Source of the DNA: DASUPK01 sp963724665 | GTDB lineage: Bacteria; Actinomycetota; Thermoleophilia; Solirubrobacterales; 70-9 | NCBI GenBank assembly: GCA_963724665.1 | Contig: CAVRVH010000012.1 | Location: 806,001 to 870,000, forward strand | Length of the DNA: 64,000 nt | Direction of reading: 5' to 3' | Program-made: the position numbers and the translations under genes | In this document: positions 39,928 to 48,386 of the stretch, in pieces | Layout: each line of letters begins with the position of its first letter | How positions within the stretch are numbered: position 1 is the stretch's first letter | The notes under the pieces: generated by a model | Database searches by the model: none | What the model was told of the DNA's origin: nothing | The model's input: only the letters and a program-made list of their open reading frames with translations

Positions 39928-40138
39928 GTACTACCTCTTCGGCATCGCCGGGCTGCTCTCGGTATCCGTTTTCATCGGGCTGATCCTGGCGCCGGCGCTG
40001 GGCTCTTACGGGCGCGCCTGGGAGAAGATCGTCGCCGGCTTCCTCTCTCTCTTCGTACTCGCGGCCTTGGTGTTGGTCGGGCTCGTGCTCGGCATCGTGA
40101 TCTTCCTCAACTGGGACAAGATCTCGACCTGGATTTAG
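39875..40138 (+). CDS. Small two-helix membrane protein
   Basis: An 87-residue frame begins at ATG 39875 inside the last 53 bases of the DedA-PAP2 gene, in another frame. It has two long hydrophobic segments, YYLFGIAGLLSVSVFIGLIL and FLSLFVLAALVLVGLVLGIV, joined by a short polar loop with GSYGRAWEKIVAG, and ends NWDKISTWI. The composition and clear topology suggest a real gene coupled to its neighbour. I recognise no family; it could assist the membrane phosphatase. Confidence 0.72.
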   Translation: MTGPLSSILAPVLALGTEYYLFGIAGLLSVSVFIGLILAPALGSYGRAWEKIVAGFLSLFVLAALVLVGLVLGIVIFLNWDKISTWI

Positions 40139-40175
40139 GCAACGCCGCATTTCGGACTCAACCTAAAATGCTCCG

Positions 40176-41417
40176 ATGAACGCGAAGGAGACTTCCCGCT
40201 CCGAGCGCCACGCCGATCCCGGCAGCCTCGAGGAGCTCTCGGCGGCCATCGAGGCCGGCGCGGGCATGCCGGCGGTCGCCCGGGCGGCTGGGCGGGCGCT
40301 CGATGCCAGCGTCGCCCTGATCGACCGCACCAGCAACGTGCTGGCGGTGGCGACGGCCTCCCCAGACGAGGAGAAGAAGCTGCTGGCCGGCGGCGGCGGT
40401 GTCGAGACCGTCGATCTGCGCGTCGCCGACAGTTCGGTCGGTGAGCTTCGCTGGCGCCCTCGCGGAGAGGACGAGCCCGACGCCGCGCTGCTGCGGATGG
40501 TCGCGACTCTCGTCGGGCTCGAGCTGGAGCGCTCCCGTTCCCCCGAATGGGCAACCGACGAAGCCGCGGCGGATTTCGTCCGGGCCCTGCTCGACCGCAA
40601 GATCACCGACCGGGGCGACATCGAGGCCCGGGCGGCGGAGCTCGGAACCGATTTCGGTGGCGGCGCCGGTGTGCTAATCGCCCGCGCCATTCCTCACGTG
40701 GCTCAGACGGGCCAGTGGCGATCGCGCGTGCTGGCGATCGCGCTTCGCGCGGTCCGAGCAATCAGTCCCGGCGCTCTCGGGGCCGAGGGGGACCAGGAGC
40801 GCGAAGGGACGGAGGCGATCGCAATCGTCCCGGCCGATGGAGAGGAGAAGCTCTCCCGCGCGGCGGACGCGCTCGCCAATGAGCTGGACGCGGGCCTGAG
40901 CGGCTTCACGGTAAGCGTCTCCCAGAGCCGGGTCGCCGTCGACCCGGTCGATCTCTACCGAGCCGGCCAGGAGGCGCTGCTGGCCGCGAACGTCGGGGAG
41001 GCTGAGGGCACGCGCGTGCTCGCCTTCGAGCACACCGGCGCCTACCGGCTGCTGCTGCCCGCGATGAGCGAGGACCCCGGCGAGCTCGAGCGCTTCTACT
41101 CGGAGACCGTCGAGCCGCTGGTCGCCTACGACGAGCAGTACGAGACCGAGCTCGTCAACACGGTGGAGACCTATCTCGAGAATGACGGCAACGTCGCTGC
41201 CACCGCCCAGCAGCTCTACACCCACCGCCACACGATTCGCTACCGGCTCGAGCGCGCCCGCGATCTCTGCGGCCACGACGTCACCTCTACGGAGGGCCGC
41301 GAGAAGCTCGGGCTCGGGCTGAAGGCGATGAGGGTGCTCGGAATTCACTCACCGGTTGGCCCGGCGGGCGAGCCGGGGACCGAGGGCGGCCGGGTGCCGC
41401 CGGCCGACGCCGACTAG
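40176..41417 (+). CDS. PucR-family transcriptional regulator
   Basis: This 413-residue protein ends with the PucR/CdaR helix-turn-helix: LVNTVETYLENDGNVAATAQ then QLYTHRHTIRYRLERARDLC (about residues 325-370). The region before it resembles the GGDEF-like central domain (VSVSQSRVAVDPVDLYRAGQ), and the N terminus a GAF-like sensory domain. Such proteins activate catabolic genes in response to metabolites. A TAAAAT box 6 nt before the ATG indicates a leaderless transcript. Its last four bases overlap the convergent GH15 gene. Confidence 0.88.
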   Translation: MNAKETSRSERHADPGSLEELSAAIEAGAGMPAVARAAGRALDASVALIDRTSNVLAVATASPDEEKKLLAGGGGVETVDLRVADSSVGELRWRPRGEDEPDAALLRMVATLVGLELERSRSPEWATDEAAADFVRALLDRKITDRGDIEARAAELGTDFGGGAGVLIARAIPHVAQTGQWRSRVLAIALRAVRAISPGALGAEGDQEREGTEAIAIVPADGEEKLSRAADALANELDAGLSGFTVSVSQSRVAVDPVDLYRAGQEALLAANVGEAEGTRVLAFEHTGAYRLLLPAMSEDPGELERFYSETVEPLVAYDEQYETELVNTVETYLENDGNVAATAQQLYTHRHTIRYRLERARDLCGHDVTSTEGREKLGLGLKAMRVLGIHSPVGPAGEPGTEGGRVPPADAD

Positions 41418-43330
41418 CCCGTCTGCTGCGAGATCATCTCGGTGAGCACCGCAGTGTTCCCCTCGCGGTCGCCGGTGGCACGGTCGTCCGAGATCACGTG
41501 ACTGACGGCGTTGATCAGCGCCAGGTGAGTGAACGCCTGCGGGAAATTTCCCCAATGACGTCCGGTCTTTGCGTCGAGCTCCTCGGCGTAGAGACCAAGG
41601 GGTCCGGCGATGGAGAGCATCTTCTCGCACATCTCGCGGGCCCGCTGCTGCTCCCCGATCTCGGACAGGGCTGACACCAGCCAGAACGAGCAGATCAGGA
41701 AACTGGCCTCCTCGCCGTGCAGTCCGTCATCGGTCTCGTCGACCCGGTAGCGGAGCACGAGCCCATTCTCGGTCAGCTCCTCCTCGATCGCCTTGACCGT
41801 CTTGACGACTCGGTCGTCATCCGGCGGCAGGAACCGGAACAGTGGGACCAACAGGGTGGAGGCGTCGAGCGCGTCCGTCTCGTAGTGCTGGCGGAAGACA
41901 CCGCGTTCCGAGACCCCCTTGTCGAGGATGTCCTCGCGGATCTGCTTGGAGACCTCGCTCCAGCGGGCGAGCCGGTCCTCGTCGCCGATCCGGTCGGCGA
42001 GGCGGCAGCCACGGTCCAGGGCGACCCAGCACATCAGCTTGGAGGAGACGTAGTGCTTGGGGTCCCCGCGCGCCTCCCAGATCCCCTGGTCGGGCTTCTC
42101 CCAGACGGCAATCGCCGACTCGACCTGTCGGCAGAGGGCTTCCCAGAGCTCGTGAGGCAGGTGGTCCTGGACCTTGGCGTGGATGTAGACCGAGTCGAGC
42201 AGCGCGCCGTAGACGTCGTTCTGTCGCTGGTCGTAGGCGGCATTCCCGATGCGGACCGGCTCGGCGCCTTCGTAGCCGCTGAGGTGTTCGAGCGTCGTCT
42301 CGGTGAGGTCCTTCTCCCCACCGACCCCGTACATGATCTGCAGGCCGGGGTGGCCGTCCTGCAGGTTCTCGCGGTAGACGTCCGCCAGCCAGCCCATGAA
42401 GTCCGTCGCCTCGTAGTCGAAGCTGAGGGTGTGCATCCCCCAGAGGGCGAACGTGGCGTCCCGGATCCAGGTGTAGCGGTAATCCCAGTTGCGCTCGCCG
42501 CCGGGGGTCTCGGGCAATGATGTCGTGAGAGCGGCGATCAGGGCCCCCGTCGGCGCATATGTGAGGCCCTTCAGGACCAGAGCCGAGCGCTGCAGGTAGT
42601 CCCGCCATGGATGGTCCGGGAAGCTGCCACCCTCGAGCCAGCGGCGCCAGTAGTCGACCGTGCGCTGCAGACGCTGCTCGCACTCCTCAGCCGAGCTCGG
42701 CGGGATCGGCGAGGGCCCCCAGCTGAGCGCGCTGTAGCGGACCTCTCCAGCCTTCATGCGGTGTCGGGCCCGAGCGTCGGAGCCGTCGACGCCGAGCGGG
42801 AGGTCTCCGGTCAAGATCAGGTGAATGTTGTTGTGGGTGACCTCGGCGTCGGTCCCGTCGTCGCCGCGCCGCTCCCAATCGAGTCGTGTCGCCCCGTAGT
42901 CGAAGCACGGCTGGCAGATCATCTCGATGTCGACCTCCCCTTGCAGGCACTCGATCTGCCTGATCAGGACATGCTCCGCCTCATCGTCCGGCGGCGGGCG
43001 ACGGTGGGGCTCGAAGTCGTTGTCCTGCCGCCAGTCTCCGAGGGAGAGGCCGTCACGGACGACTACCCAGCCCGAGCCCGTCATCCAGGTGGTCTCGAGC
43101 ACGTTCGTGCCCGGGACGTAGCGGCGGCTGACCGGCGCGATCAGCCCCGGCGGCCCGATCCGCCAGAAGCCGGCGCTCCGGTCGAGCAGCGAGCCGAAGA
43201 CGCTCTCGGAGTCGAAGCGGGGGAGGCAGAGCCACTCGATCGAGCCCTCGGGCGAGACGAGGGCGCCGGTGTGGCAGTCCGAGAGGAATCCGAACCAGGA
43301 GATGCGCGGGAAGCGCGACATCGGGGCCAT
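41414..43330 (-). CDS. Glycoside hydrolase family 15 protein (glucoamylase/trehalase-like)
   Basis: This 638-residue protein matches the bacterial GH15 layout: an N-terminal beta-sandwich opening with FLSDCHTGALVSPEGSIEWL and an (alpha/alpha)6 barrel with GGERNWDYRYTWIRDATFAL (about residues 275-294). There is no signal peptide, so it is cytosolic. Cytosolic GH15 enzymes of actinobacteria include trehalases and glucodextranases; trehalose is a reasonable substrate but not proven. ATG 43330 follows a TAGGCT box by 9 nt; ATG 43321 is the alternative. Confidence 0.92.
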   Translation of the reverse strand: MAPMSRFPRISWFGFLSDCHTGALVSPEGSIEWLCLPRFDSESVFGSLLDRSAGFWRIGPPGLIAPVSRRYVPGTNVLETTWMTGSGWVVVRDGLSLGDWRQDNDFEPHRRPPPDDEAEHVLIRQIECLQGEVDIEMICQPCFDYGATRLDWERRGDDGTDAEVTHNNIHLILTGDLPLGVDGSDARARHRMKAGEVRYSALSWGPSPIPPSSAEECEQRLQRTVDYWRRWLEGGSFPDHPWRDYLQRSALVLKGLTYAPTGALIAALTTSLPETPGGERNWDYRYTWIRDATFALWGMHTLSFDYEATDFMGWLADVYRENLQDGHPGLQIMYGVGGEKDLTETTLEHLSGYEGAEPVRIGNAAYDQRQNDVYGALLDSVYIHAKVQDHLPHELWEALCRQVESAIAVWEKPDQGIWEARGDPKHYVSSKLMCWVALDRGCRLADRIGDEDRLARWSEVSKQIREDILDKGVSERGVFRQHYETDALDASTLLVPLFRFLPPDDDRVVKTVKAIEEELTENGLVLRYRVDETDDGLHGEEASFLICSFWLVSALSEIGEQQRAREMCEKMLSIAGPLGLYAEELDAKTGRHWGNFPQAFTHLALINAVSHVISDDRATGDREGNTAVLTEMISQQTG

Positions 43331-43370
43331 GTCTCCCAGAGCCTATTTGGGGACGGCCCCCGGCCCGGCA

Positions 43371-43407
43371 CCGGTGATGCGCAGGGATGCCCTGCACGGA
43401 TCACCGG
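43371..43407 (-). terminator. Strong nested hairpin at tRNA-Gln 3' end
   Basis: CCGGTGAT pairs perfectly with ATCACCGG, and inside it GCAGGG pairs with CCCTGC. The hairpin begins 2 nt after the last base of the tRNA gene on the minus strand, so it is a probable terminator or 3'-processing signal for the tRNA transcript. No T run is present. Confidence 0.55.
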
Positions 43408-43409
43408 AG

Positions 43410-43482
43410 TTCCGGGGGGAGGAGTCGAACCCCCTCTTCCTGGACCAAAACCAGGCGTGCTGTCCAAGTACACCACCCCGGA
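43410..43482 (-). tRNA. tRNA-Gln (anticodon TTG)
   Basis: A 73-nt cloverleaf reads on the minus strand: acceptor TCCGGGG pairs with CCCCGGA, the discriminator base is A, anticodon stem CCTGG/CCAGG closes a loop TTTTGGT with anticodon TTG (43446-43448), and the T arm has GGGGG/CCTCC around TTCGACT. CCA is not encoded. It lies between the starts of the GH15 gene and the GlxA-like regulator. Confidence 0.95.
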
Positions 43483-43595
43483 GCGCGGACTCCAGTCTAG
43501 GTCGGCTCCCGCCGGAACAGCTCACGGCGCGGTGTGGCAGAAATCGTCCGTTATTGGTCATTGCAGACAGACACGGATCCGGCCATGATTTACAT

Positions 43596-44597
43596 GTGCC
43601 CTCGGCCAACTCTCCCCGCCGCGTCGTCATCCTCGCCTTCCCGGGGGTGCAGTCGCTCGACGTGGTTGGTCCGGCCGAGGTCTTCGCGGGCGCCGATGCC
43701 CTGGCCGGTGGCGGCGCCTACACGGTCGAGGTGGTCGCCAAGGAGCCCGGACCGATCACGACGAGGTCAAGCGGCTACGGGATCGTCCCCAAGACGACCA
43801 TCGCCCGCTGCCGCGGGCCGATCGACGCTCTCGTCGTCGCCGGCGGCTTCGGGGTCGCGAAGGCGGAGAACGACGCCGCCCTGATCCGCTGGATTCGCAG
43901 CGCCGCCCGCCGCTCGCGCAGAGTCACCTCCGTCTGCTCCGGTGCGTTCCTGCTCGCCCGAGCCGGGCTGCTGGAGGGCCGGACCTGCACGACCCACTGG
44001 GCCTCGACGGCCGAGCTTGCCCGTCGCCACCCGGAGCTCACCGTCGACCCCAACCCGATCTTCGTCCGGGATGGGAACGTCTGGACATCCGCCGGCGTCA
44101 CCTCCGGGATGGACCTCTCCCTCGCCCTGGTGGAGGAGGACCTTGGTCGAGAGACCGCTGTCGAGATCGCGCGCTGGCTCGTCCTCTTCCTCCAGCGCCC
44201 CGGCGGCCAGGCCCAGTTCAGCACCCACCTCTCCGCGCAACTTGCGGAACGTCGGCCGCTACGGGAGCTCCAGTCGTGGATCGCCGACAACCTCGACGCC
44301 GACCTCCGCGTCGAGGCCCTCGCCGAGCGCGCCGCAATGAGCCCGCGCAACTTCGCCCGCTTCTTCCGGCGAGAGACCGGCATGACCCCCGCCGCCTACG
44401 TCGAGGAGCTCCGAGTGGAACGGGCGCGGCAGCTGCTCGAGGAGAACACCGATCCGGTCGAGCTCGTCTCGGCTCGCTGCGGATTCGGCACGCCCGAGAC
44501 GATGCGCCGCGCCTTCTCGCGCCGCGTCGGCGTCGCCCCGGTCGCGTACCGCGGCAGGTTCCAGCGAATTTCCGAGTCAGCCACATCAACCCGCTGA
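43596..44597 (+). CDS. GlxA-family transcriptional regulator (DJ-1/PfpI domain plus AraC)
   Basis: From GTG 43596 the protein is 333 residues. The N-terminal DJ-1/PfpI-like domain includes VVILAFPGVQSLDVVGPAEV and the nucleophile-elbow region VTSVCSGAFLLARAGLL. The C-terminal AraC helix-turn-helix pair (about residues 225-325) includes ALAERAAMSPRNFARFFRRE and LVSARCGFGTPETMRRAF. Proteins of this type regulate amide or betaine catabolism and often lie beside a stand-alone DJ-1 protein, as here: the next gene starts 11 nt after its stop. The upstream part of the open frame overlaps the tRNA gene and is not coding. Confidence 0.9.
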   Translation: MPSANSPRRVVILAFPGVQSLDVVGPAEVFAGADALAGGGAYTVEVVAKEPGPITTRSSGYGIVPKTTIARCRGPIDALVVAGGFGVAKAENDAALIRWIRSAARRSRRVTSVCSGAFLLARAGLLEGRTCTTHWASTAELARRHPELTVDPNPIFVRDGNVWTSAGVTSGMDLSLALVEEDLGRETAVEIARWLVLFLQRPGGQAQFSTHLSAQLAERRPLRELQSWIADNLDADLRVEALAERAAMSPRNFARFFRRETGMTPAAYVEELRVERARQLLEENTDPVELVSARCGFGTPETMRRAFSRRVGVAPVAYRGRFQRISESATSTR

Positions 44598-44608
44598 GAG
44601 GAGATCCA

Positions 44609-45265
44609 ATGCAAGTCGCCTATCTGCTCTACGACAGATTCACCGCCCTCGACATCACCGGGCCGCACGACGTCCTCAACTCGGTGCCCGGCAACGAGTC
44701 CATCTTCGTCGCCGAGCAGGCGGGGCCGATCCGAAACGAGTCCGACACGCTCTCCTTGGTCGCCGACGCCTCCCTGGAGGAGGTGCCGAGCCCCGACATC
44801 GTCCTCGTCCCCGGCGGCTTCGGCAACCGCATGCTTCTCGAGCACGAGCCGCTGCACGAGTGGATCCGTGGCGTGCACGAGACCAGCACCTGGACCACCT
44901 CGGTGTGCACCGGCTCGCTGCTGCTCGCGGCCGCAGGGCTGCTCGATGGGGCCCCGGCGACCACCCACTGGCTGGCCAGAGATGTGCTCGCAGAGCTCGG
45001 TGCGAAGCCGGTCCCGGAGCGAGTCGTCGAGCACGGCAAGATCGTCACCGCCGCCGGGGTTGCATCGGGCATCGACATGGCTCTCCACCTGGTGAAGACG
45101 ATCAACGGGGAGCAGGTTGCGCAGGCGGTCCAGCTTGGCATCGAGTACGACCCCAAGCCCCCCGTTGACGCCGGCTCGCCGGAGAAGGCCCCACGGGAGA
45201 TCGTTGAGCTGGTCACCGCCGCCTTCCAGGCGCAGGAGGCGGGGCGTACGCCCACCGCCGGCTGA
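44609..45265 (+). CDS. DJ-1/PfpI family protein (isonitrile hydratase-like)
   Basis: This 218-residue protein begins at ATG 44609 after GAGAGGAGA. It has the DJ-1/PfpI fold with LYDRFTALDITGPHDVL, VLVPGGFGNRML and the nucleophile Cys in TTSVCTGSLLLAAAGLLDG (about residue 101). This subgroup includes isonitrile hydratase, which hydrates isocyanides to N-formamides; ThiJ-like proteases and glyoxalases are alternatives. It is clearly cotranscribed with the GlxA-type regulator, whose N-terminal domain is a relative. Confidence 0.88.
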   Translation: MQVAYLLYDRFTALDITGPHDVLNSVPGNESIFVAEQAGPIRNESDTLSLVADASLEEVPSPDIVLVPGGFGNRMLLEHEPLHEWIRGVHETSTWTTSVCTGSLLLAAAGLLDGAPATTHWLARDVLAELGAKPVPERVVEHGKIVTAAGVASGIDMALHLVKTINGEQVAQAVQLGIEYDPKPPVDAGSPEKAPREIVELVTAAFQAQEAGRTPTAG

Positions 45266-45328
45266 CGGACGTCGCCCAGCGGTCGGGCGGAGCCATGCCG
45301 TCCGGCCCTCTGCAACTACGATTCCGCT

Positions 45329-46729
45329 GTGAATCCCCCGGCCACCACGGCCCTGATCATGGCCGCTGGGCAGGGCACTCGGATGCGCTCGGCAGTGCCC
45401 AAGGTCCTGCACGAGGTCTGCGGGCGACCGATGATCGCCTGGCCGATCCTGGCCGCGCGAGAGGCGGGTGCGGCGCGGGTCTGCGTGGTCGTCTCTCCAG
45501 ACCATGACCTCTCCGGTGCTCTGCCCGACGGCACGGAGACGATTGTCCAGCCGGTCGCCGATGGCACCGGCGGAGCCCTCCGGGCCGCTGCCGGCGTCGT
45601 CCGCGACTCGGACACGGTCCTGGTCCTCTCCGGGGACACCCCGCTGCTCAGCGCACATGAGATCGAGGGCCTGCTCGCCGCGCACGCCGAGGCCGGTGCG
45701 GCCGCGACGATGATGACCACCGAGCTGGATGACCCGGGAACCTTCGGCCGGGTGATCCGCACGGCCGACGGCGAGGTCCAGAAGATCGTCGAGGCGAAGA
45801 AGCCGGGCGATGCCTCGGCGGAGGAGCTCGAGGTCAGGGAGGTGAACGCGGGTACCTATGCCTTCGCGGGGAAGCCGCTCGCCGACGCGCTGGATGGCCT
45901 CACCAACGACAATGCCCAGGGTGAGTACTACCTGCCGGACGTCCTGCCGCTGATCCGCGAGGCCGGCGGGAGGATGATCGCCCACCTGGTGGGGGACCCG
46001 GCGGTCAACCTCGGCATCAACGATCGCGCCGACCTCGCCCGCGTCAGCGACGAGGCCCGCCGGCGTATCAACCTGGCTCACATGCGGGCGGGGGTGACGA
46101 TCGAGGATCCCGCCGCCACCTGGATCGACGCCGACGTCCGGATCGCCCCGGACACGACGATCCTTCCGGGCACCTCGCTGCGCGGCGACACCGAGATCGG
46201 CGCCGGGAGCACGGTCGGCCCGATGACGACCCTGGTCAACTGCAGTGTCGGAGAGCGCGCCGCTGTCATCCACTCCTATCTCACGGCATGCGAGGTGGCC
46301 GACGAGGCCAAGGTCGGTCCCTTCACCCACCTGCGGCCGAGCGCCCGGATCGGGGAGGGTGCCAAGGCCGGCAGCTTCGTCGAGATCAAGAACTCGGAGA
46401 TCGGGCCCGGCGCAAAGGTGCCGCATCTCTCCTACATCGGCGACGCCGACGTGGGGGAGGGGAGCAACCTCGGGGCCAGCACGGTCACGGCGAACTACGA
46501 CGGGCGCAACAAAAATCGCACCAAGATCGGGAAGAACGTTCAGACCGGGGTTGACACGACGTTCGTCGCTCCCGTAGAAGTCGGCGACGACGCATACACT
46601 GGGGCCGGGTCGGTGATCACCGACGACATTCCTCCCGGTGCGCTGGGAATCTCGAGGGCAGACCAGAAGAACGTCGAGGGTTACGCGGCGAAGAAGGACA
46701 AGGAATCGAGCGAGGGAGAAGACTCGTGA
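45329..46729 (+). CDS. glmU: Bifunctional UDP-GlcNAc pyrophosphorylase/glucosamine-1-phosphate acetyltransferase
   Basis: This 466-residue enzyme has an N-terminal uridyltransferase domain (LIMAAGQGTRMRS, ADGTGGALRAA, VLSGDTPLL) and a C-terminal left-handed beta-helix acetyltransferase (GAGSTVGPMTTLVNCSVGE, GSFVEIKNSEIGPGAKVPHL, SYIGDADVGEGSNLG). It makes UDP-GlcNAc for peptidoglycan. The GTG lies 6 nt after a TACGAT box. prs starts in a GTGA overlap at its end, the usual glmU-prs arrangement. Confidence 0.97.
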   Translation: MNPPATTALIMAAGQGTRMRSAVPKVLHEVCGRPMIAWPILAAREAGAARVCVVVSPDHDLSGALPDGTETIVQPVADGTGGALRAAAGVVRDSDTVLVLSGDTPLLSAHEIEGLLAAHAEAGAAATMMTTELDDPGTFGRVIRTADGEVQKIVEAKKPGDASAEELEVREVNAGTYAFAGKPLADALDGLTNDNAQGEYYLPDVLPLIREAGGRMIAHLVGDPAVNLGINDRADLARVSDEARRRINLAHMRAGVTIEDPAATWIDADVRIAPDTTILPGTSLRGDTEIGAGSTVGPMTTLVNCSVGERAAVIHSYLTACEVADEAKVGPFTHLRPSARIGEGAKAGSFVEIKNSEIGPGAKVPHLSYIGDADVGEGSNLGASTVTANYDGRNKNRTKIGKNVQTGVDTTFVAPVEVGDDAYTGAGSVITDDIPPGALGISRADQKNVEGYAAKKDKESSEGEDS

Positions 46730-47754
46730 GCACCGTCGAGCAGCCTCACCCGATGTCGGAGATCGTTCAGGACTACCGCAAGCGCCTGATGGTCTTCGGC
46801 GGCCGCGCCTCCGGCGAGCTCGCCTCCAACATCGCCCGCCACCTCGCCGTCGATCTCGGCGACGTCACCCTCAAGACCTTCTCCAACGGAGAGGTCTACT
46901 GCCGCTACGAGGAGTCGATCCGCGGCGCCGACGTCTTCATCGTCCAGTCGACCGCCGCCAACGAGATCGAGGGGATGACCCCCAACGACGCCCTCATGGA
47001 GCTGCTGGCGATGATCGACGCCGCCCAGGGCGCCTCGGCCCATCGGATCATCGCCGTAATGCCCTGGTACGGCTACGCCCGCCAGGACAAGAAGTCCGCC
47101 CCGCGCGAGCCGATCTCCGCCCGGATCGTCGCCAAGTGCCTCGAGGGCGTCGGCGTCGACCGCGTCCTCACCATGGACCTCCACGCCGGCCAGGTCCAGG
47201 GCTTCTTCCACGTCCCCCTGGATCACATGACCGCGATGCCGATGCTCGCCCAGTACGTCGCGGACATGGGCTTCGACGAGGAGCTGGTGATCGTCTCCCC
47301 GGACGCCGGCCGCGTGAAGACGGCCCGCAACTTCGCCCGCAAGATCGGCACTCACTGGGCCGTCATGGAGAAGGAGCGCCCCGCCCAGCAGGTGGCCGAG
47401 ATCGGCTACGTGGTCGGTGAGGTGAAGGACAAGACCGCCGTGCTGGTCGACGACATGATCGACACGGCGGGCACGCTCACGGCGGCGGCTCAGACAGTCC
47501 TGGACGAGGGCGCCAAGCGGGTGATCGCGGTCGCCACCCACGGCGTCTTCTCGGGCCCGGCGTACGAGCGACTGGCTCAGGACAACTCGGGCATCGAGCA
47601 GATCGTGGTCACGGACACCATGCCGCAGCGCCCGGGCGCCCCGGACAACATCACCGTGATCTCAGCCGCACAGACGCTCGCGGACTCGATGCGACGGATC
47701 TTCACGGACGACTCGGTCTCCGAGATCTTCGCGGGCGAGAACCAGCTCTTCTAG
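46726..47754 (+). CDS. prs: Ribose-phosphate pyrophosphokinase
   Basis: This 342-residue enzyme makes PRPP from ribose-5-phosphate and ATP. It has TLKTFSNGEVYCRYEESIRG near the start, the flexible loop around MPWYGYARQDKKSAPREPIS, the divalent-metal region TMDLHAGQVQGFFHVPLDH, and the PRPP motif VLVDDMIDTAGTL (about residues 242-254). Its GTG overlaps the glmU stop. It is the last core gene before the repeat-rich accessory block; only a short gap separates its stop from the first remnant and palindromic repeat. Confidence 0.97.
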   Translation: MSTVEQPHPMSEIVQDYRKRLMVFGGRASGELASNIARHLAVDLGDVTLKTFSNGEVYCRYEESIRGADVFIVQSTAANEIEGMTPNDALMELLAMIDAAQGASAHRIIAVMPWYGYARQDKKSAPREPISARIVAKCLEGVGVDRVLTMDLHAGQVQGFFHVPLDHMTAMPMLAQYVADMGFDEELVIVSPDAGRVKTARNFARKIGTHWAVMEKERPAQQVAEIGYVVGEVKDKTAVLVDDMIDTAGTLTAAAQTVLDEGAKRVIAVATHGVFSGPAYERLAQDNSGIEQIVVTDTMPQRPGAPDNITVISAAQTLADSMRRIFTDDSVSEIFAGENQLF

Positions 47755-47920
47755 CTTTACCCGAATTCCAATGCGGTTTGCGGCGCTAGTGGGCACGTGG
47801 AAGGTGCCTTCGAGCCAGTCTGCAAATACCACGTCACTTGCTACGAACAGATGCGGACCGAAGCTCCCGAGGATTGGCCCGAGCAGCTCCCCTTCAACGC
47901 TTAGAGGTGTGATTTCTAGA

Positions 47921-47968
47921 CCGCCGCTTTCCATGCAAAGCAGCGGTGCTGCTTTCGTCCAAAGCGGC
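47921..47968 (+). repeat. Twin-hairpin palindromic repeat, locus 1
   Basis: Hairpin 1: CGCCGCTTT, loop CCATGC, AAAGCAGCGG. Hairpin 2: GCTGCTTT, loop CGTCC, AAAGCGGC. Both stems are nearly complete. It is the leftmost member of the family and is followed by CTATTCGG, a 3' flank similar to those of loci 2, 4 and 5. Confidence 0.85.
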
Positions 47969-47993
47969 TATTCGGCTGGCCTTCCGGGGAACG

Positions 47994-48197
47994 TCAGACC
48001 GGCAGCAGCTTCGCCTTCTTCTTGCACTTCTTCCGGGCCCTGTGCGAGTGCTTCTTCTTGCACTTCTTAAGCGCGGCGGCCCGCTGTCCGGTCGGACTGG
48101 CCGACGTCACAGGCGCCACGTAGGTCTTGAACGCAAAGTCTTGGGTGATCGAAGTAGACCAGGGGGTCGAGGGTGGGGCTGAGTTCGTGTAATACAC
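47994..48197 (-). pseudogene. C-terminal remnant of an exported Lys/Cys-tailed protein
   Basis: A 67-codon open frame on the minus strand ends in KKCKKKHSHRARKKCKKKAK, then LLPV. Such Cys/Lys-rich tails are a common C terminus of exported proteins in Thermoleophilia-like genomes. The preceding residues (FAFKTYVAPVTSASPTG) look like the end of a secreted domain. I find no signal peptide or body upstream in any frame, so this is probably the stub of a larger gene lost by deletion at the island edge. It could instead be a very short real peptide. Confidence 0.5.
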
Positions 48198-48386
48198 AGC
48201 CCCTCCCGCATAGGGATTTGTGGTCGAGCTCAGGTCTCAGTAATACGACAGCGTTGCTACCCGCGGAGCCGTGTGGGAGCCTTAGGCGATGACCGGCGAG
48301 AGAAAGAGTCCACAGCCGAAGGTATGGGTTGTTCGTGAGGGGGAGGGGTTCGCTCACCCTTCCACCCCGGTGTATGTTCCTCGCCC

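Larger units (their letters stand above)
47755..48386. other. Gap of 632 bp: first palindromic repeat and a gene remnant
   Basis: No complete gene is supported. It holds palindromic repeat locus 1 and, on the minus strand, a C-terminal tail of an exported protein. The last 100 bp should contain the acylase promoter; a TATGTT box lies 8 nt before its TTG. Confidence 0.7.

Noticed and set aside
43269..43595. Upstream extension of the GlxA-like regulator across the tRNA gene
   Set aside because: The extension is complementary to the GH15 start and the tRNA and has no homology; GTG 43596 gives the standard N terminus.
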